NCBI RefSeq assembly: GCF_965638725.1
Contig: NC_134955.1
Location: 8,053,816-8,117,815, forward strand
Source: Aptenodytes patagonicus
Lineage: Eukaryota > Chordata > Aves > Sphenisciformes > Spheniscidae
Length of the DNA stretch: 64,000 nt
Direction: 5' to 3'
Below the pieces are notes generated by a model. The model did not search any database, was not told the origin of the DNA, and saw only the letters and a program-made list of their open reading frames with translations. Below, in pieces: positions 40,015-53,000 of the stretch. The position numbers and the translations under genes were made by a program. Each line of letters starts with the position of its first letter. Position 1 is the stretch's first letter.

Positions 40015-43000
40015 CTGTAGGGAAAATGTGTCACACTTACTGTAATATAAACAAACGATACTGCCCGTGGACAGCGGCACTGAAAGCTTGTTGTGGGATC
40101 AATGCTTTGGAATGAAATTAAATTAATCCCTTCAAAATGATACAAGCTCTTGAAAGCTGCCACAAAGGCTTGATTGAAAAAAAATACAATGTGCTGTATT
40201 TGAAATAAGAACCCATGCTTTTGTTTTATGTACAAACTTCCCCCCCCCATGGAAAATCCTCTGTTGCAATTGGATACAGCAGAAACAGAGACAAAACCAC
40301 ATACGTACTTCTAGTTACTTAGCGAGCTGTAGTTTGCATGCCTGTAATGTTTGTCATAAGAAAAAGACCAATCAGGAGCAAAAGATTTAGAAGTAACTTT
40401 GGTTTCACCTACGAAACCCCCTCTCTGGGCAATGAACTGAACCCAGTAAGCTTTCCCCATGCTAGCCCTTATCATCCAGTTCCTCATCATAGGACTGCCA
40501 AGCTGGTGTTCACGCTGGCTTGTGAGACCTCAAAAACTCATTAGCAGGTTAAAAATACACATACATACATATATATTTTTTATATTTTTTTTTCCCCATA
40601 CACACACACATATATATGTGATCTACCAGTGAAAATCATGACTAAGGAAAGGAATCTCCTGCTATATACACAGCAGAGCACTGGAGGTCAATGGATGATC
40701 TCTAGCTTAAGCAGAAAATTGAGGTGAAGGTTAAACAGATGACTGCTTTTCATTACAAAGGGATCTTGATAACTCGTTCCCAAATAAAAAAGCAAGAAGG
40801 GAATATTAATCACAGGTTTTTCAGCACGTCAAGGACTTGACTCCTCAGTAACACTGTGGCATCAGTTTCAGTGAGAACGCTGAAGGCTGTTCTCAACGTT
40901 CTGAACATCTGGCCAGCGATGCTCTTGTTCAGAGTGCATCTGAGGAACCAGCAGCAATGCTGTTTCTCTGCTGGCCTCTATCTTCTGTCCCACTTGCTGC
41001 ACAGGAATAGGACGTAACAGAGGGTTGTGCACTCTAGTAATTTTGGGCAAGCGGAGCAAACTATAGCAACCCATGAATTGAGTCACACCTGAGCCTTCAT
41101 TCAGCAAATGCGATGTGAGAAAACGAATGATAACAAAAATACAGAGACACTGAGAAGGCAGAAGCTCTCCTCTTACAGACATTCTCTCAAGGATAATGAG
41201 ATCGGGGCTCCAGTTCCACCAGTGCAAAAGGTGAGAGAAAGCCTTGCCATTGTTTTCAGCTGACATCGACAAAAAGCTAACAAAGCAGCTAGAAAAAAAT
41301 CTAGGGAGAATTTGGCACCAAATGTACTTTGGAAAAAAAAAAAAAAAAAATCAGAGTTTCATGGAGGAAGAGAACTTCCCATCACTAACCCACAGGGGAA
41401 AAATGTTTTTCTTTTAAACCATTATGATACAGTACAGATCGCTGCTGTCTGAAAGCTAAGATAAATACAGCTACCCACAGTGTCTATCAGAAAGAATAAT
41501 CACTTCAGAATTGCTGCACTGTCCACCTGTATTACTTTATTTAGACTGGCAATTTTGATTTAGATCAACTCATGGTGGGAAAAACCTTGTTGGCGGTTGT
41601 TCTTGTTTATCAACCAGGAAAAAAACCCCGCATCACCAAAATGTGTGTATAGCCTCCACTGATTTAATGGAATGTGGTGCACGTTCATCTCAGCTGGAGT
41701 TGGATGAGAACTAATTGCACTGTAAGATAATGCTCTTAACACTTGACTATTCCTTTCTGTACTAAAACAAGCTGTTCTTATGTCTTCTGCATAAGTACTA
41801 AACAGGATTTTAACTTTTTTGTTAGTATTCTTGTAAGAATGTATTTGAACAGTCACTTTTAATATGTGCTACCACCTTTCCCATGAGATTTAAATGTAAG
41901 GTGCTGCACGTGGTTCCTTGGTGCTTTCTCATAGTAATGATCTTGTATATTAAAATACCTTCCTTCCTCTCCCATTACTTAACACTATTACAACTAGAAG
42001 TTTCATCATCCAATGTGCCTACAAAAGCTTTAGACAATTTACATGTTTTAGCTGAAAGTCTTGCTGTATTCACTTATTCTTAATATGCAAGGATTAATAC
42101 TATATAAAATATCCGATCTTTTCCTAGGTCCATTCAAAGACTGCTATTCATGCCACTATACTTAGGGTCATGTCAATATTTCCATTATAAATTCTTTATT
42201 TACAGATACCAGGCATAAAACTTATTGCATGAAGTCACAAGGGCTTCAGAAAAACCAACAACACTAGTTGAGAGCGCTCTCCTTTTTTATTTTTCTTTTA
42301 TGAAGTCCTCCAAATATTTAAGCCTATAGAGAACCTAATTAGAGTCAATGGAGAAACCTCCAGGGGGGGACAATATAAAGCATTTAATGTGTAATTTTGA
42401 GTTCTAGGGTCACAGTCTTACACTCTCTCTCAGGCAGAACTCCTAGTGTTTGTCTCTCAGCCACATAAGAGCTACAAAATTGTATTAAATGTTTAAGTAT
42501 CTCCAAAACGGATTTAATCTCTCAGTCTCTTCCACTGCCACAAACTGAGCTTATTGTTTCTGAAGCTTCACACTCTGCCTGATGTGGTACTGACAGTGGG
42601 GAAATACTGCTTCTAAAATATGAGACTGCTGGAAGGTAACATACACAGTACAAACTGTATTACAGGATGCTTCTAGAAATGTATGCGAAGTGAGTTCTGG
42701 CAATCTCTCCCCCTGATGACTGAGTCAAGATGCCCTCCTTTCTGATTTTCCTTATACGCTGAGGGAGGTGAGCTGAGACAGAAAGTTGTCTTTGATTTTC
42801 TTTTTTCTCTAGCACCTTTCTTGTCTTCTGTGCTTGGAATAATGGGGATAATCTTCCCCACACTTGCAAGCCAAAATGAATCTCATCTGTTTCTCTAACC
42901 AAGTTTGTCAAAATTTGAATTCTTTCAAATAACCTGTATAGAACAACCTTTGCACAGTGAAAGATGTAGGTGGCTAAATGTAGCACACGTTCCTGAAACA

Positions 43001-43173
43001 GACTGTTTTAGTTCTGACATAAATTCACAAAGTGCTGTGCATGCAATCGCTCCCCTCAATTCCCTGCCTACTTTAGTCCAATATGCCATTATCCATCCTT
43101 TGCAATATGCCATCAAAATGCGCTTCTTTGAAACCAGCCTGAGATCGAAGAGGGGAATAGCACTGCTCCTTAC
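40015..43173 (-). other. MPPED2: MPPED2 final intron
   Basis: About 3.2 kb between the two last exons, with a GTAAGG donor at 43173 and a CAG acceptor at 40015. It contains AT- and CA-rich simple sequence near 40.56-40.62 kb and an 18-A run at 41333-41350. The minus-strand open frames have no recognised domain. No nested gene was seen. Confidence 0.85.
41333..41350. repeat. poly-A run (18 bases)
   Basis: Uninterrupted run of A after GG, before a TCAGAG sequence. No retrocopy signature was recognised upstream of it. Confidence 0.85.
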
Positions 43174-43287
43174 CTTCATGAATCCCACCAAAGACATGGA
43201 GTTTGGGCCTTACTCGCCTCTGCACCGTGTTCAACAGTTCCACACAACCCACTCTCTGCAGCTCCTTTGGAACCCAGTCTCGAAAAC
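43174..43287 (-). CDS. MPPED2: MPPED2 penultimate coding exon
   Basis: On the minus strand a TTCAG acceptor precedes 43287 and a GTAAGG donor follows 43174. The 114-nt exon (two bases, 37 codons, one base) encodes a peptide starting FRDWVPKELQRVGC, continuing ELLNTVQRRVRPKL and ending HVFGGIHE. It agrees with MPPED2 throughout. The GGIH segment (codons at 43189-43178) is where most class III phosphoesterases carry a GHxH metal-binding motif. Here the first histidine is glycine, as in mammalian MPPED2, where this change is reported to lower catalytic activity. The second histidine (codon 43180-43178) is kept. Phases match both neighbouring exons. Confidence 0.95.
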
Positions 43288-45985
43288 CTGAAGGCAGAAT
43301 GCAATCAATACTATTAATTTTCTCTATTCAGGTAAGGTTTCACGTAGTCTTTCAGGAAGTCATAATTCACGGAAGGTTTATTACATTATCTGTAGTCATA
43401 ACCTCTCCATTAAAGCACACAATGGCTTTTAAGAAATGCTTCACTGTCACTTTGTCTTCTTTAAGATTTCCTCCCCTCCATCTGCATTAATATTTTTCTG
43501 GACGTGATTTGTTTTTTTAAACTATACGTTTAAACTCATCTTCCACCTTAAAACCCTGGGACATTTATTCCCGGCACTGCTGGAGATTTTTCTTCCCTTT
43601 CCCCTGACTCTTACAGCAGTCAGCTTCCCAAGCCAGCTAGGTGGTTACTCCAGAAATTAAATACCTCAGGGAGATCAGCTGATCTACGACCTGGTACCTC
43701 GTGCCACCCCAAAGACTTAAAATACAGTCTCCCACAGCTGCCAGAGGACCACTGTCTGCAAATGTTAGGTTACTTCTGAGTCCCCGGTCACCAACAACAA
43801 GCAATGTAGCAAAATAGCTTCCAACAAGCTAGTGCTAACTGACTACGTTGCCACTCAGTCCTACGGATAATATGGGAAAATGCACAAAACTTGACATCGG
43901 TTATTACGGAAGTCTGCTGCCTGGACTAGCACTGATGAGGATCAGCAGGGCAAGATGAATGAGGAGGAGGAAAAGGGAAATCAGGAGCCACATCCAACTG
44001 TAGCACTGTTCTACTAATTTTATAGTAATTACACCCTGTGCCAAGTTTATCCCAGGTAGTAAAAACATGTTGTGACATGAACTTGACTGAATTTTGGAGA
44101 GAAGAGTCCAGTTACAGCTCTACCTCCCTTAATATTTACATAATTTTAAAAGCAGCATTTTGTCAATATTATCATGCAGGCTGAGACCTAGACCCCCTCC
44201 TTTTGGGCACAGTACTAACACCTAATCTGTGCCTGTAGTTAAAATACGGTGCCAACCTTTTGAAACGGAACTTCATTATCTCCATCAAAACCAAAATTTA
44301 AATACGCTTACTCAATTAAAGCGCTCATTAGTGTCTGCAGCATCACAGTATTTCTATATGAACCCAATTCAGAGCAGATGGATTAGCAACCCATTTAAAA
44401 CAGCACCCATGAAACATGATAAACATGCTTGTGGGGGTTTTTTGCTTCTTTGGGAAAACAAACAGATTAAAAGAGTGCTATTCAAAGCGTTGGTTTTCAA
44501 TATCCGGTGCGCTCCACCGTCAGTGGATGGTGTATCGCTGCTTTATCAAAGCAGCACGCTGGTACCTCTAGTAAGATTAAAGAGAATTTGCAGGTAGTCT
44601 TAGAACATTCTCTAAGTAGTATTAAAAGAGTAACCAGGATATAAAAGGAGCCGTAAGTACATTACTGGTCAAAAACTTTCTGGACTTTTTTTTTTTTTCC
44701 TTAGCTCCGCTTAGATTGCTGACTTTTAACTTAATTGTGGTACAAAACATAAGCATGCATTAATTCCTGACTCCACGGTCACTGAGAAGCTCTATGAGAG
44801 CACTGAGCCAGCCTGGTAGCACTTAAATGCTGTTTTATAATAGCACCTTGCAATTCTGGGAAGTTTTTTTTAATATTCGCTACCATCTCAAAAATCAGTG
44901 ATTTTGTGTGATCATGTCATGATCTGACCCCTTGGATTTCAAGGGCTTACTAAAACCGTGACAAAAATCACAGTCTACTAACAATAATGGTAATGAAGAA
45001 GAGGCTGACACACTTTCTTATCCTGATAATCCATATTTATAAAAGGCAGGTGCTCAGTTGTTGTAAAACCAACTGAAATATTTACAATATGGTCCTAGAC
45101 TGGTTGCCACATGTGTCTTAAAGAAAAGCAGTAAATAATATGCAATACTATCTTGTGGGGTACAGGACAGGGAAAAAATAGTGGGAATTTTCAAATGGTT
45201 TTAGTGTGGGCTTTAATGACTTTAGATATGCCAAAACTGAGTACTCCTGCCTCTGCTGAATGATCATCTTAAGTCTTTCTGAGGCCATCAGAACTTAGTT
45301 TAGAACTCAGAATTAAAATGGGGATCAGTGAATTACTCACATTCACAAGGCAAACAAAATTTAACTAAATGAAAAACTTAACTACTTAATGAAAAAACGA
45401 ATTACGCATTCATAATTTGTGCTCACCTGTTATTAGTTCGAGTAAGGAACAGTTATCTGAGAACATAATTTTATTCCTTCACAAATTTGCTATAAGCCAA
45501 TTAATATCTTTAAAACGACTGTTAACATATTCTAAGTTTACAAGGACATTATCAAGGAGAATATGTGACTACATACTCCTGAACTCTTGACTGCGTACTC
45601 TAAAACCTTAAGGAAACATGTCATTGTAGTGGAAAAATGTTTTGAAAGTTTTAGTCAATCTCTGAAAAATCATATGAGATTGGAAACCATTTGTCAGATG
45701 AATATTGTTCTTAAATAAAGTATCAAACTATAATGGCTACGGAGTCACCTATTTCATCTTCCCTAGCTTAACAAAAAATTTTGGTTTTTATTAAGAGAAC
45801 ACCTGGAAGCTGAACAGACCTGCTAAGCCTAGTCATCACTTAATACTTCTTCCAAAAAGGCTTTTTAATTCATAGTTTTGAGTTAGGGTACGATTACAGT
45901 ACAGCCTATAGCATTATTAATTTTGCTTACTTTGAAAGTAAAATTCTCACGCAAAAAAACCACACACAGCTTTTGTTTCACTTAC
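43288..45985 (-). other. MPPED2: MPPED2 penultimate intron
   Basis: About 2.7 kb with a consensus GTAAGT donor at 45985 and a TTCAG acceptor at 43288. No nested gene or large repeat was recognised. Confidence 0.85.
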
Positions 45986-46102
45986 CAAGGGGAGGTCCAT
46001 GTGTCATTAGTATATCAATTCCCTCAGGAATAAGGTTCCACTTGTCTAGCAAAGACTGACCTCTGGGTAGGTTAAAGCCCCATCCATTAAACCACGGTGT
46101 CC
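45986..46102 (-). CDS. MPPED2: MPPED2 internal coding exon with an apparent 1-nt frameshift
   Basis: On the minus strand the acceptor (AG at 46104-46103) precedes the exon and a GTAAGTG donor follows it. The peptide begins TPWFNGWG. After a one-base correction it continues FNLPRGQSLLDKWN and LIPEGIDILMTHGPPL, the MPPED2 sequence that includes a metal-coordinating His in THGPP. The exon measures 117 nt; the phases of its neighbours and the family need 116. The extra base lies in a G run of five (46082-46078, minus strand) where four are expected. Taken literally the frame reads GWG-Leu-stop, losing the remaining third of the protein. The intact splice sites and the clean match on both sides favour a homopolymer error in the assembly over real gene loss. 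Confidence 0.9.
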
Positions 46103-48284
46103 TTTGGGGGAAAGTAAGATTAACTGCATCAGCGTAAAATAAAAATCTCTTCCCTTCTCCAATTTTTCTGAATTAAAACAATTTCTGTGCTTCAGAGATT
46201 ACTTGCAGACAGCCTTTTTAAAGGGGATGCCTCTAAAACAAACTGGTTCAAATACATACATACACTAATCTATACGTTTGAGTTTAGATTAATATCCTAT
46301 GCTCTTTTCGTACTTCAAGAGTATTCAGCCCTGGGGGAGTTTACTCACTAGAGAGGAAGGGAAAAAAGTTAAAATAACAGAGTCTAAATCTAAAACTTTC
46401 TTTCAAAGTTCGGGGATGTTCAAACTTAAGAACTCCTTCCTTATGTTACCTACCAAATAAAGCAAAAATCTCAGAAGGTTTTTGGAGGCAAGAGTCAATT
46501 TCTCACAGCACAAGGCAGCTAGTGGGTAACAGCTCAACAGGAAGGCTGTATGATGCTGCAGTTATAAGCACTGTCTGTACTATGGTATTTCACTAAACTC
46601 AAACTTGCTCCTTTTAGCTCTTTTAATATCAGAACATTGTCACATAACTTGGCTTTGAACTTCTGAGCCTCCTAGAGGTCTTGATCACACAATGTTTAGC
46701 CTCACAGTGACTTTTTCAATAGATCTTATAATTTAAAATTAATTTTAGTATTTCTTAAGGAAAACGGAGATCCTCAGTCTCCACCATCATAGCATAGCGT
46801 TGTTCTGAGACACTGGTTTATCCATCAACCCAGGCACGTAGTAATGAAAAGCAGACCTTCCAGAAGTACTTTTTCAATGTATAATGGCCAAATTGAATCA
46901 TTTTGATGCAGGTATATTATAATAAAGCCCTTCCTTATCAGGTAGGTACACAGAGCAATTGTTCTGAAGAGACACTCTAATATTTACACCTGTTACTAAC
47001 AACTTTTTACACAGCTGTTAGTATTGTACTAATTTTAAAGAGTTTTAATATCACACATCCATGTGTGTGTTTCCTAGAGCTCAGGCAACAGATTTAGACT
47101 GGGTTGCTTCATTTTGTAGGTAGGATACTCCTGTCCTAGTCCTAGTCATTTGGGGGCATCTTTCTGAGAGTTCAAGCTACTCCTGCAGTCTTCTGTGTAC
47201 CGCAGTTCTGAAAATAAAAAATAAAAATCGGGGGGGAAAAAACAACCACAGACCAACCTTAAAGAAAAGCATACCTGTTAAAAAGAGAGAGATCAGTAAG
47301 TCCTACATAATTTCATTATGTAATCTGCCTCCTGCACCCTCTAAATTATGCATTTTTCAGCCTCAAATACGCATTTAAGTGGAAATATCCTGCTGAGATT
47401 AATTACAAAAAATAAAAATTAGAGATGTAAAGTATTTTGTTTTCCAGAGACAATAATTTGACCAATGAAGACTATACCCAGTTATAGGTATGGTCTTAAT
47501 TCCCGACAATGGGCAGTATGGGAAAACAGCAGGCGCTGCTAATATAGGAGCAGGAAGGTCACTGGTGCCTTAGCAACAAATAATAGACATATGCCATGTA
47601 GTCCTACTGAACTAATACTTATACTACACACACAGAGGAACTGGTTCAACCTAGCAGACTTCCTGGACGCTGGATGAACGCTAACAAAAGATGGGAAAAT
47701 TAGATGCTAGTTAAACATTTTATGTGAGCTATGGGTTCCTCACGTGCATAGCAATGAGACTTCATCTCTCGCTGCTGGCTTACTCTGCACCCACTGAAAC
47801 ACTTAAAAAGTTCATATGTTGTAAAGTAAGGTCAGCATACCTCACAGGAGGTTTGTACGCAACTGAATTAAAACTGAAGCATGTGTCTCAGCTTTAACTA
47901 AATCACAAGTGTTTCTGCTTCTCTATGTTTGACCTTTCTGAAACACAAATCTAAATTTCCTTTCCTAGAATGCTCCTAGGTTTTAACGTATCAAGATTAC
48001 CGTAACCTTCAGGGCTGCAGTTGAAAGTTAAAACACTGTTTGGCTAAACATTCAGCTGCTTAAAAAAACAAACACACAGCGAGTAGGTTGAACTTTTCAC
48101 TGTCAATTAATGATTCTTTCCGCACTTGCATTTCTCCTGCAGATAATACTGTAGTTATTACACCATAGTTAAACCTGAAATGTGAAACCGCATCTGTGAT
48201 CTCTCTGGAGCTCTTTGGAGACTACAGCCACAGAAAAACCTGGACTTGTCTGCAGGTTTTTTATTTTATTTTCTTCTGAAGCAC

Positions 48285-48310
48285 TGGGGGAGGAGGAGGA
48301 GGAGGAGGGG
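48285..48310. repeat. (AGG)n trinucleotide repeat
   Basis: A G run leads into six or so AGG units and ends in a G run. Purine-only tract in the MPPED2 intron. Confidence 0.85.
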
Positions 48311-50058
48311 AACCTGAGCTCCAATATATTCTTCATTCACCAGCCTCTGCAATTAGCTGTGACTAACAGGCACCACATGGGAATCCACTTGTAAGAAAAC
48401 TTTCAAGAAACCTTCCCCATTATGCAGCATGTGCACAAAAAAGACGGACAAGTACTTCTTTAATATACTAAGTATTTTCATACGAAATTAATAAATCGGG
48501 GAGAAGAGAGGGCATGACTGGAAGAACACCTGGATTACAGATTTAGGTTTCAGACATTTAAAACACGAACGTGTACTGCATATTCAATGAGAGTACGGTG
48601 CCCTGACTAGGCAAACCGAGAGTTTGTCCCTGAGGTGGTTCAGGCCTCGCCAGAAAGCCAAAAGGAGACAGGACATGTTCAGAACACCACCAGTAAGAAA
48701 AAATGGCTTTATGGCACAGATTCAGGTTTAGATGAGATCACAAGGAAGGTCATCCGATGTTTGCACTACACTGTGTTGCAGTGCAGACAAAATGGAGTTG
48801 ATGTACTGTGAATCCCGTGAGAGGACTGATGAATAGCTGTTTACCCCCAGCAAACTTTAAATGTGTGCGGGAAACACAAAGCCTGCACTGTAGGTAGGTA
48901 GGATCCTATCAAGGGATATCGGACAGGGATATTTCACTCCTATTAGTGCCCTGTTCTGTATACATAGGAGTTAAATAGATTCGCTCTCAACTTCTAAATA
49001 ATTTAGAGGGAAAAAAACCTGTGCATGTAGTTAAAAGCCTTCTGCAACATCTTCTTGAGCTGATTACTTACTGGGAGAAACCACCTCATATCTAGGAAGA
49101 AGTGTCTATAATGAACTTTGCAACTTACCACAGGTGGGTGCAGCCAATCAGGTGCAAATAATTACTAAAGGCTACTTAGTCATTAGTAACCATATTTAAA
49201 GTCTGACATATTTTTCTTTCCTATGAAGTTCTAAGTAAAATATTTCCATTAACTCCTAAAAACTTTAATAGTATACTTCATTTTTAAGTAGCTGGCAAGA
49301 AGAGAAAGCAATCAGCTGTTGAATAATGCCACAAGGGAGACGTAGACATAAAAACCACAGGGATTAGTAATGAGAGATTACAAATGATTTTGTCATTTTA
49401 CGTTTGACGGACCAGAACACTTCCTCATACCCGATGCACGGTGTGATGTGGGTCCCGCTTGCCCCGCGTGTCAGCCCGCATCCAGGAGAACCTAATTGAG
49501 CCTCTGCTCGTCAGAACCACGCCGCACTTCACAGCACCCTTCACGTGCCGTCAAACCATCACAATAATTCTTGATCCCCGGCTCACCTGACAGCTCAGCC
49601 CTCCCCTGACTGCAAACCTTCCTTATCATTTAGGGATAACAGTTATGCTGGCACCAGATGTGACACAGGCAATATCCTCATGAAAGGCAGGCACCTGGCC
49701 CATCATTACTCTCTTCAGTTCTTCATTTCTACACAGGAATCCCCACAGATCCCCCTCCACCTGGCATTTTGGAAGTTACATTTTCTGCAATTAAAAGAAT
49801 GCTTATGCAGTAGGCTGCGTATTATCTTCACACCTTGTGCTGCAAGAGATGCAGACATCACTTGACATAATACCAAGGAGGGGATCTTAAGCTTCGTGAC
49901 AAGATCCACCATCCTTTTGCAGGTGCACTGGGAGAACCCCCTGACAAGACACACAAATCCATCTGCTTTTAACAGCAGAGAGCTGCCTCTTCAGCAGGTG
50001 GTTGGATCTCCCTTATCCCAAGTAACTTTGTATGGTTTTACTATTTTACTATTACATT

Positions 50059-50080
50059 AAAAAAAAAAAAAAAAAAAAAA
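50059..50080. repeat. poly-A run (22 bases)
   Basis: Uninterrupted run of A. The sequence on its 5' side is AT-rich without an open frame or a recognisable transcript, so a retrocopy tail is not supported. Confidence 0.85.
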
Positions 50081-53000
50081 GAGCACAGTGATGGAGCATT
50101 ATTTTGTGACACAAAATCACAACCGCTCCTTGGTGTGTACACCTCAGAAGCAACACCGTCACACGGGGAAACAGGAGACACAAGGCCATGGGCAAGTTCA
50201 CCCAGGTGATACAGGAATTTCAACTCCTTCTGGAACTTAACATTTTTAAAGGATGTTATCTCCTACTACCTACTTTCATCTCTTTTTCTGGCTCATGAAT
50301 TTAATTACCTGATTCTCAGAGTTCAACAACTCAAAGGGTAAATGTACAATGAGACCTTCCTTTTACCTCCACCAGTAAATCCATTTATTTCAAGTTACTT
50401 CTAAACAGGATTAGAAAAAATAATCTCGTGCTTTTTTTAATCCCGTGTATTCATTCATTTTTAAGGCTACCCAGTCTTTTAGGAACGCTTCAATTTCATC
50501 CTTAATCCAATGAGTAAAGTGCACAGGAGGCAAAAATCTCAGTCTGTTTCCTTCCACAGGACGACAGGCGAGGGGGTGTCTAAAAGGCATCGCCGCAGGA
50601 AGCACTTCTACACAACTAAAAACAATAATGAAATAGCTCTTTATTTTTGTCAGCATTCAAATTGAACACACAGACCTGGCTCACGAGGGAGAGAGTTCCA
50701 TTAGCACGACAAAAACGGTGGGACAGGACACCGATATGCACTCCTAGACTTGTTTAGTTACAGGACTAGCCTACAGACGTATCCCCAAAGTATCCATTGC
50801 AGTCCTAGATCAAAGCTGCAGCAGTGCAGCAGACTAGCAGAGAACAAATGCAAAAGGGTAAAAAAAAAAAAAGTGGCCTTTGTGCACAGAAAAGAAAAGC
50901 CTTTCAATCCTCCTCCCTCTGCCCCAAACACCATGCACAAATGTTTGCCAGGGCAGAGCAGCACACACGTGCCCGTCTCCATTCAGTCAATGGACAGAGT
51001 GTGCCTAGTGGGAATACACAAAAAGGGATTGTAGCGTGGGGTGAGGGAGAAGGGGAAGGAGAGTGTGTGTAATCATGGAAACAAAAGGCTGAGTAGGGCA
51101 AGTGCACAATGTATTAAGGAAGCGCATTTTACAAGATAAGAGCTTCTATAAAGGCTCTGAAACTTGCCTTCGGTGCTACAAAAGCATTTTTTGGTTAAGC
51201 TCTTTCTTATAGTGAATATTCAAATGCCTTTTCATAACGTAACAACAACCAGGAAATCTTAAAGGCTAAATGATTTCCTAAATGTGCTCATTATATGTAA
51301 TGTTGTGATATCAATAAAAGGCACAGTCTGGTGGCCTGAGCTGTATTTCACTCCCACCAGCATTCACCTGCTGTGTCTCAGTGCCCATTTAGAAAGCGAG
51401 GACAATAATACACAACCGAAAGAAGCATCATGGGATTTTGCTTACCCGGTATCTTTAAACAGCTGAAGCTCTCACAAAAGTGGGTTACCAGTACTGTGAT
51501 TATGTTAGCTATGTTACTGTATGTATCTCCTTATTACTGACCCACACAGAAGTCGGGAAGTCTCTACAACATAGTTCTGCTATTTTTACAATGTTACAAA
51601 AACCTGAAGCCTCAACAGCTGCTGGTAATTTTTTTCGGTAGGTTTTCTCTCCCTTTCAACTCACATACTACAACCTCTGAACACTTGCTGGTTGTCTAAA
51701 TGACAAAACATTTGAGAAACACAATCCCCACACATCCGCCATGTTTGGAGGGAAAGAGTCCACACAGTGTCTTTTCTCTACGAAGCAGTCCTCCACAATG
51801 AAAAGCTGCAGCAACCACCTCATCACCACAAGCTAGTGTGACCTGGTATACTCCTTGCACCAAGCTGTTCTCAATTTCTACCTCAGATTGTACAAACTGG
51901 TCAATGGAGGTTTTAGCTTAGACCCCTGTCAGACAGAGACCCGTGCTTGGATCTCTGAGTGGTAAGAAAGAAAAAGCTAGCACCTCAACTGCTGCCACTC
52001 AGCACGTTCCATGGATGTGCTGATCTGGACCAGATTACCGCCTAAAACAGGGACAGATACAGAACTAAGTGCAGCTTTAGCCATCCATACGGCTGGAAAA
52101 CGGTACGTGAAAAGAATTCCCTTACGCATCTTGCGGTTCTTCCCTCTCCCACTCTCTGCACATCTCTGCCTTTGCTGCTTCCAGGCTGCCCCAACTTTTA
52201 TTGACAGGTAACTGAGCTCTGGTCCCCAAATCTAAAGCCTACTACCTCTGTGGATACCTTTCAGTGTTTGGTTTCTCTGATGGCCTGTACCAACCACTGG
52301 CATCTTCTATCCTGTGTCTTGAACGGTTAGTGATGCGTTTTGGAGGAGGAACGTAAAACAGCTGCTCAGTTCATGTGTTTTGTGTTTACAATACCAGAGC
52401 ACCACAGACAGCATTTAAGACCACAACTCATCTTCTGTGGGGAAGACGTATTTAAAAAAAAAAAGAAAACAGAAGGAAGTTGTGTAAAGAAACACATAAA
52501 AACATGCCAGGGTTCAAGAAACTTGAAGCCAAAGGAGCAGACAGGCAGGAGGTTCAAATGCCAGCAACGTCATGGAGGATCACAAGACACGGAGGACAGC
52601 AGGACACAGAGCACAGGGCTCCCTGAGGACAGAGGGAAAGAATATACAATGAAGCAGAGGAGAGGATGACACCAGGAAGCCAGTGGATACTGGAAAGGAG
52701 AGGAAGGCAGTAGATGAATTTTTAAAGTTTATGACTCAGACAACCTTTGCTTAAGTATCTGAATTGCTCATCAAAGAGGAAATTTCCTCCAAATCTTCTG
52801 AGGTTTTCCAATCCCTAACTGTATTGCAATTATTTTATTTAGGGCTTTACTTAATGAGATCTGGGAGATATTTTAATATCCCAAAAAAATGAAAATAATT
52901 CAAACTTGACTCAAGGGCTAATTTCATTCTACTTTTAAAAAGAACAGAATTACAAAGGCCTACTAATAGAAGCAAGTATTAGACCTTGCATATTTCTGTG

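Noticed and set aside
50059..50080. Poly-A tail of a processed pseudogene
   Set aside because: No coding or transcript-like sequence lies upstream on the plus strand, and no target-site duplication was seen.
50411..50656. 81-codon minus-strand frame as a possible MPPED2 exon
   Set aside because: Its peptide does not match any part of MPPED2 that I know, and flanking splice sites in the needed phase were not seen.
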